NCBI GenBank assembly: GCA_021786815.1
Contig: JAJYMR010000412.1
Span: 1-8,382 of the forward strand
Direction of reading: 5' to 3'
Length of the DNA: 8,382 bases
Source of the DNA: Deltaproteobacteria bacterium
GTDB taxonomy: Bacteria; Desulfobacterota; Binatia; Binatales; Binataceae
Of the stretch, positions 6,898-8,382 are shown in pieces. Below the pieces are notes generated by a model that was not told the DNA's origin, did no database searches, and saw nothing but the letters and a program-made list of their open reading frames with translations. The position numbers and the translations under genes are program-made. Each line of letters opens with the position of its first letter. The first letter of the stretch is position 1.

Positions 6898-7770
6898 CTA
6901 GCTCTTTGCGCGAAGTGCCCGGTTCAATTCAAGACGCATCGCCTCGGCCGCTCGCGCCGCAGCCTCGCCCGGCGTTGCTCCGGGCTCTTTCAGGTAGGCG
7001 TACATCAGGCTTCGGCTCGCATTCACGATTATCCCGGTTCCGTCGGCCCGCGCTGACGCGACCGCGTCCTGGGCCGAGGCGCCTTGTGCGCCGTAACCCG
7101 GCACCAGGATGACCGACTGCGGCATCAACTCGCGAGCCCGCCGCGCCTGCACCGGGTAGGTCGCGCCGAGCACCGCGCCGACCGAGGAGAGCCCCGATTT
7201 GCCGATATAGTCGTCGCCCCATCCGCGAACTCTTTGTGCGACCGCTTCCCATAGCGGCGCGTCGGGAGCGAGCAGGTCCTGAAACTCTCCCGACGACGGA
7301 TTGGACGTCTTGACCAGCACGAACAGCCCGCGTCCCTCACGAACCTTTGCGATAAACGGGGCGAGCGCGTCGCTGCCGAGGTAAGGATTCACCGTGACCG
7401 CGTCGCATCCGAAGTCGCCCGCGCCGAGCGTCGCCTCTGCGTAGGCGGCCGAAGTGGAGCCGATATCGCCGCGCTTGGCGTCCGCGATCGTCAGAAGGCC
7501 AAGCCCGCGCGCGAAACGGATCACCTCTGAGAGCGAGCGCATGCCGTCGAGACCGCGCGCCTCGAAAAATGCGAATTGCGGCTTTATCGCGACTATCGAG
7601 CGGGCGCACGCCTCGACGATCTCGCAGCAAAAGCGCGTGAGATCGTAGCCGTTTGGGATGCCGGAGCCGCGCTCGGCGCCGAGCTGCGGATCGACTCCCA
7701 GCACAGCGATGCTGTCCTTTGCGCGCGAAGCCTCGACAAGGCGGTCCGCAAATTCCATCGCGCCGATCAT
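6898..7770 (-). CDS. pyrF: Orotidine 5'-phosphate decarboxylase, type 2
   Basis: Converts OMP to UMP plus CO2, the last step of de novo pyrimidine synthesis; cytoplasmic TIM barrel, normally a dimer. From the chosen start the protein has 290 residues. Active-site elements: D27 in GVDP, K63 in AIKPQ, the D97-x-K99-x-x-D102 catalytic array in IADAKRGDIGSTS, the VPGYGAQG phosphate loop at 223-230, and R253 in NASRSLMYAY. The long form and these loop sequences mark the type 2 (mycobacterial-style) class. Start choice is uncertain: ATG 7770 has a weak G-rich stretch upstream; ATG 7758 (286 residues, MEFADRL) matches how relatives begin; ATG 7809 would add 13 basic residues that are not family-like. 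It is followed 8 bases later by the isomerase-like gene, and is divergent from the membrane sensor gene (about 105 bases apart). Confidence 0.96.
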   Translation of the reverse strand: MIGAMEFADRLVEASRAKDSIAVLGVDPQLGAERGSGIPNGYDLTRFCCEIVEACARSIVAIKPQFAFFEARGLDGMRSLSEVIRFARGLGLLTIADAKRGDIGSTSAAYAEATLGAGDFGCDAVTVNPYLGSDALAPFIAKVREGRGLFVLVKTSNPSSGEFQDLLAPDAPLWEAVAQRVRGWGDDYIGKSGLSSVGAVLGATYPVQARRARELMPQSVILVPGYGAQGASAQDAVASARADGTGIIVNASRSLMYAYLKEPGATPGEAAARAAEAMRLELNRALRAKS

Positions 7771-7860
7771 CCCATCCCGCCGTTGCCTTTCCAAGTATCG
7801 GCGGCCCATGCTGGAATTCGGGCTGGACGCGCTCGGGGCTGAGACCGCCCGGGTCCGGCC

Positions 7861-7866
7861 GGAAGG
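7861..7866 (+). promoter_or_regulatory. Ribosome binding site for the membrane sensor gene
   Basis: GGAAGG, nine bases before the ATG at 7876. A GAG also lies at 7872-7874. This supports 7876 as the start of a reading frame that has no stop before the window ends. Confidence 0.5.
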
Positions 7867-7875
7867 GAAACGAGC

Positions 7876-8382
7876 ATGGCGCGGATTACGGTAATCACGA
7901 AGATCAGATTTCTTGCTGCGGTGGCGCCGGTCGTGATGCTCGTGGCGGCGCCGATACTGGCGCTCTCATTTTTGGGGTTCGGCCGGCTGCCAGACTGGAT
8001 GAACAACAACGAGATCGCGGCGCTGCGCTACGCACAGGGGCTCAACGAGGCGCTGTACAAGATGGAATGGGGGCGCACCCAGCCCGACGGCGCGCAGATC
8101 GTGCTCGACCAGCAGCGGCGCTTCGCCGAGATGCTCGATTCCGCGGCCCAGACCGCCTATACCGCCGGACAGCACCGCAGTATCGATACGTTAGCGGGGG
8201 CAGCAAAGCCGATACTTGACGCGTTTCGCAAGGCCGACCCGCGCGACCAGTCGGTCGATGCCGGGATGCGGAAGCTGCACGTGATGGTGACCGATCTTCT
8301 GAACGCCGACGAGTCAGCGCTCGACGGTCTTGCCGAGCGCTCTCGGGCGCGGGCGCGCGAGTTCGCGGTCCTTACCGTGATA
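7876..8382 (+). CDS. Membrane sensor protein, probably histidine kinase, N-terminal part (cut by right edge)
   Basis: 169 codons are open to the window end. A basic N-terminus (MARITVITKIR) precedes one strong transmembrane segment (about residues 12-34). Then comes a roughly 125-residue, largely helical extracytoplasmic stretch without cysteines. It ends in an arginine-rich helix (ERSRARAR, 154-161) that runs straight into a second hydrophobic segment (from about 163, FAVLTVI). This TM - helical sensor - TM layout is typical of sensor histidine kinases of the NtrY/KinB sort, which continue into HAMP and kinase domains; a chemoreceptor or another HAMP protein would look the same. No catalytic part is inside the window, so function is inferred from architecture only. 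The frame has GC-rich third positions and a ribosome site at 7861-7866. It is divergent from pyrF. Confidence 0.6.
   Translation, partial: MARITVITKIRFLAAVAPVVMLVAAPILALSFLGFGRLPDWMNNNEIAALRYAQGLNEALYKMEWGRTQPDGAQIVLDQQRRFAEMLDSAAQTAYTAGQHRSIDTLAGAAKPILDAFRKADPRDQSVDAGMRKLHVMVTDLLNADESALDGLAERSRARAREFAVLTVI

Noticed and set aside
7653..8219. Plus-strand open frame of 188 codons crossing pyrF and the sensor gene start
   Set aside because: It runs antisense to pyrF and then out of frame over the sensor gene; its glycine/arginine-rich sequence has no motif.

Overview
The window is GC-rich and densely coded. It looks like ordinary core-genome DNA from a bacterium that has the folate-dependent TrmFO tRNA methylation pathway, DprA and a type 2 (mycobacterial/deltaproteobacterial-style) OMP decarboxylase. 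That set fits a deltaproteobacterium-like or related uncultured high-GC lineage. The assignment is tentative: there is no rRNA or other decisive marker here.

Left part (1-5329), all on the minus strand and so read right to left: dprA (DNA uptake/processing), topA (DNA topoisomerase I), trmFO (tRNA U54 methylation), then the first 117 codons of a Ppx/GppA-type phosphatase that runs off the left edge. dprA-topA-trmFO is a familiar arrangement in several bacterial groups. trmFO and ppx/gppA overlap by 4 bases, which suggests translational coupling. The dprA-topA gap is 85 bases and the topA-trmFO gap 51 bases, so the four genes could form one transcription unit.

Middle (5330-6253): a relatively AT-rich divergent intergenic region separates dprA from a plus-strand gene for a small four-helix diiron (ferritin-like) protein of unknown substrate. 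The gene is followed by a 102-base convergent gap with no convincing terminator.

Right part (6254-8382): a minus-strand pair, pyrF (last step of UMP synthesis) followed 8 bases later by a DsbA-fold/2-hydroxychromene-2-carboxylate isomerase-like protein. Divergent from pyrF, a plus-strand membrane protein starts at 7876. It has one N-terminal transmembrane segment, a helical extracytoplasmic stretch and the start of a second membrane segment, a layout typical of sensor histidine kinases; it is cut by the right edge.

I see no CRISPR array, mobile element, tRNA/rRNA or clearly novel multi-gene system. The points most worth a second look are a strong Shine-Dalgarno sequence separated from the dprA start by a small hairpin, a drop in GC and shift in codon use confined to the DprA C-terminal domain, a palindrome abutting the trmFO start codon, a substituted acidic residue in the Ppx/GppA motif, and the unassigned diiron protein.
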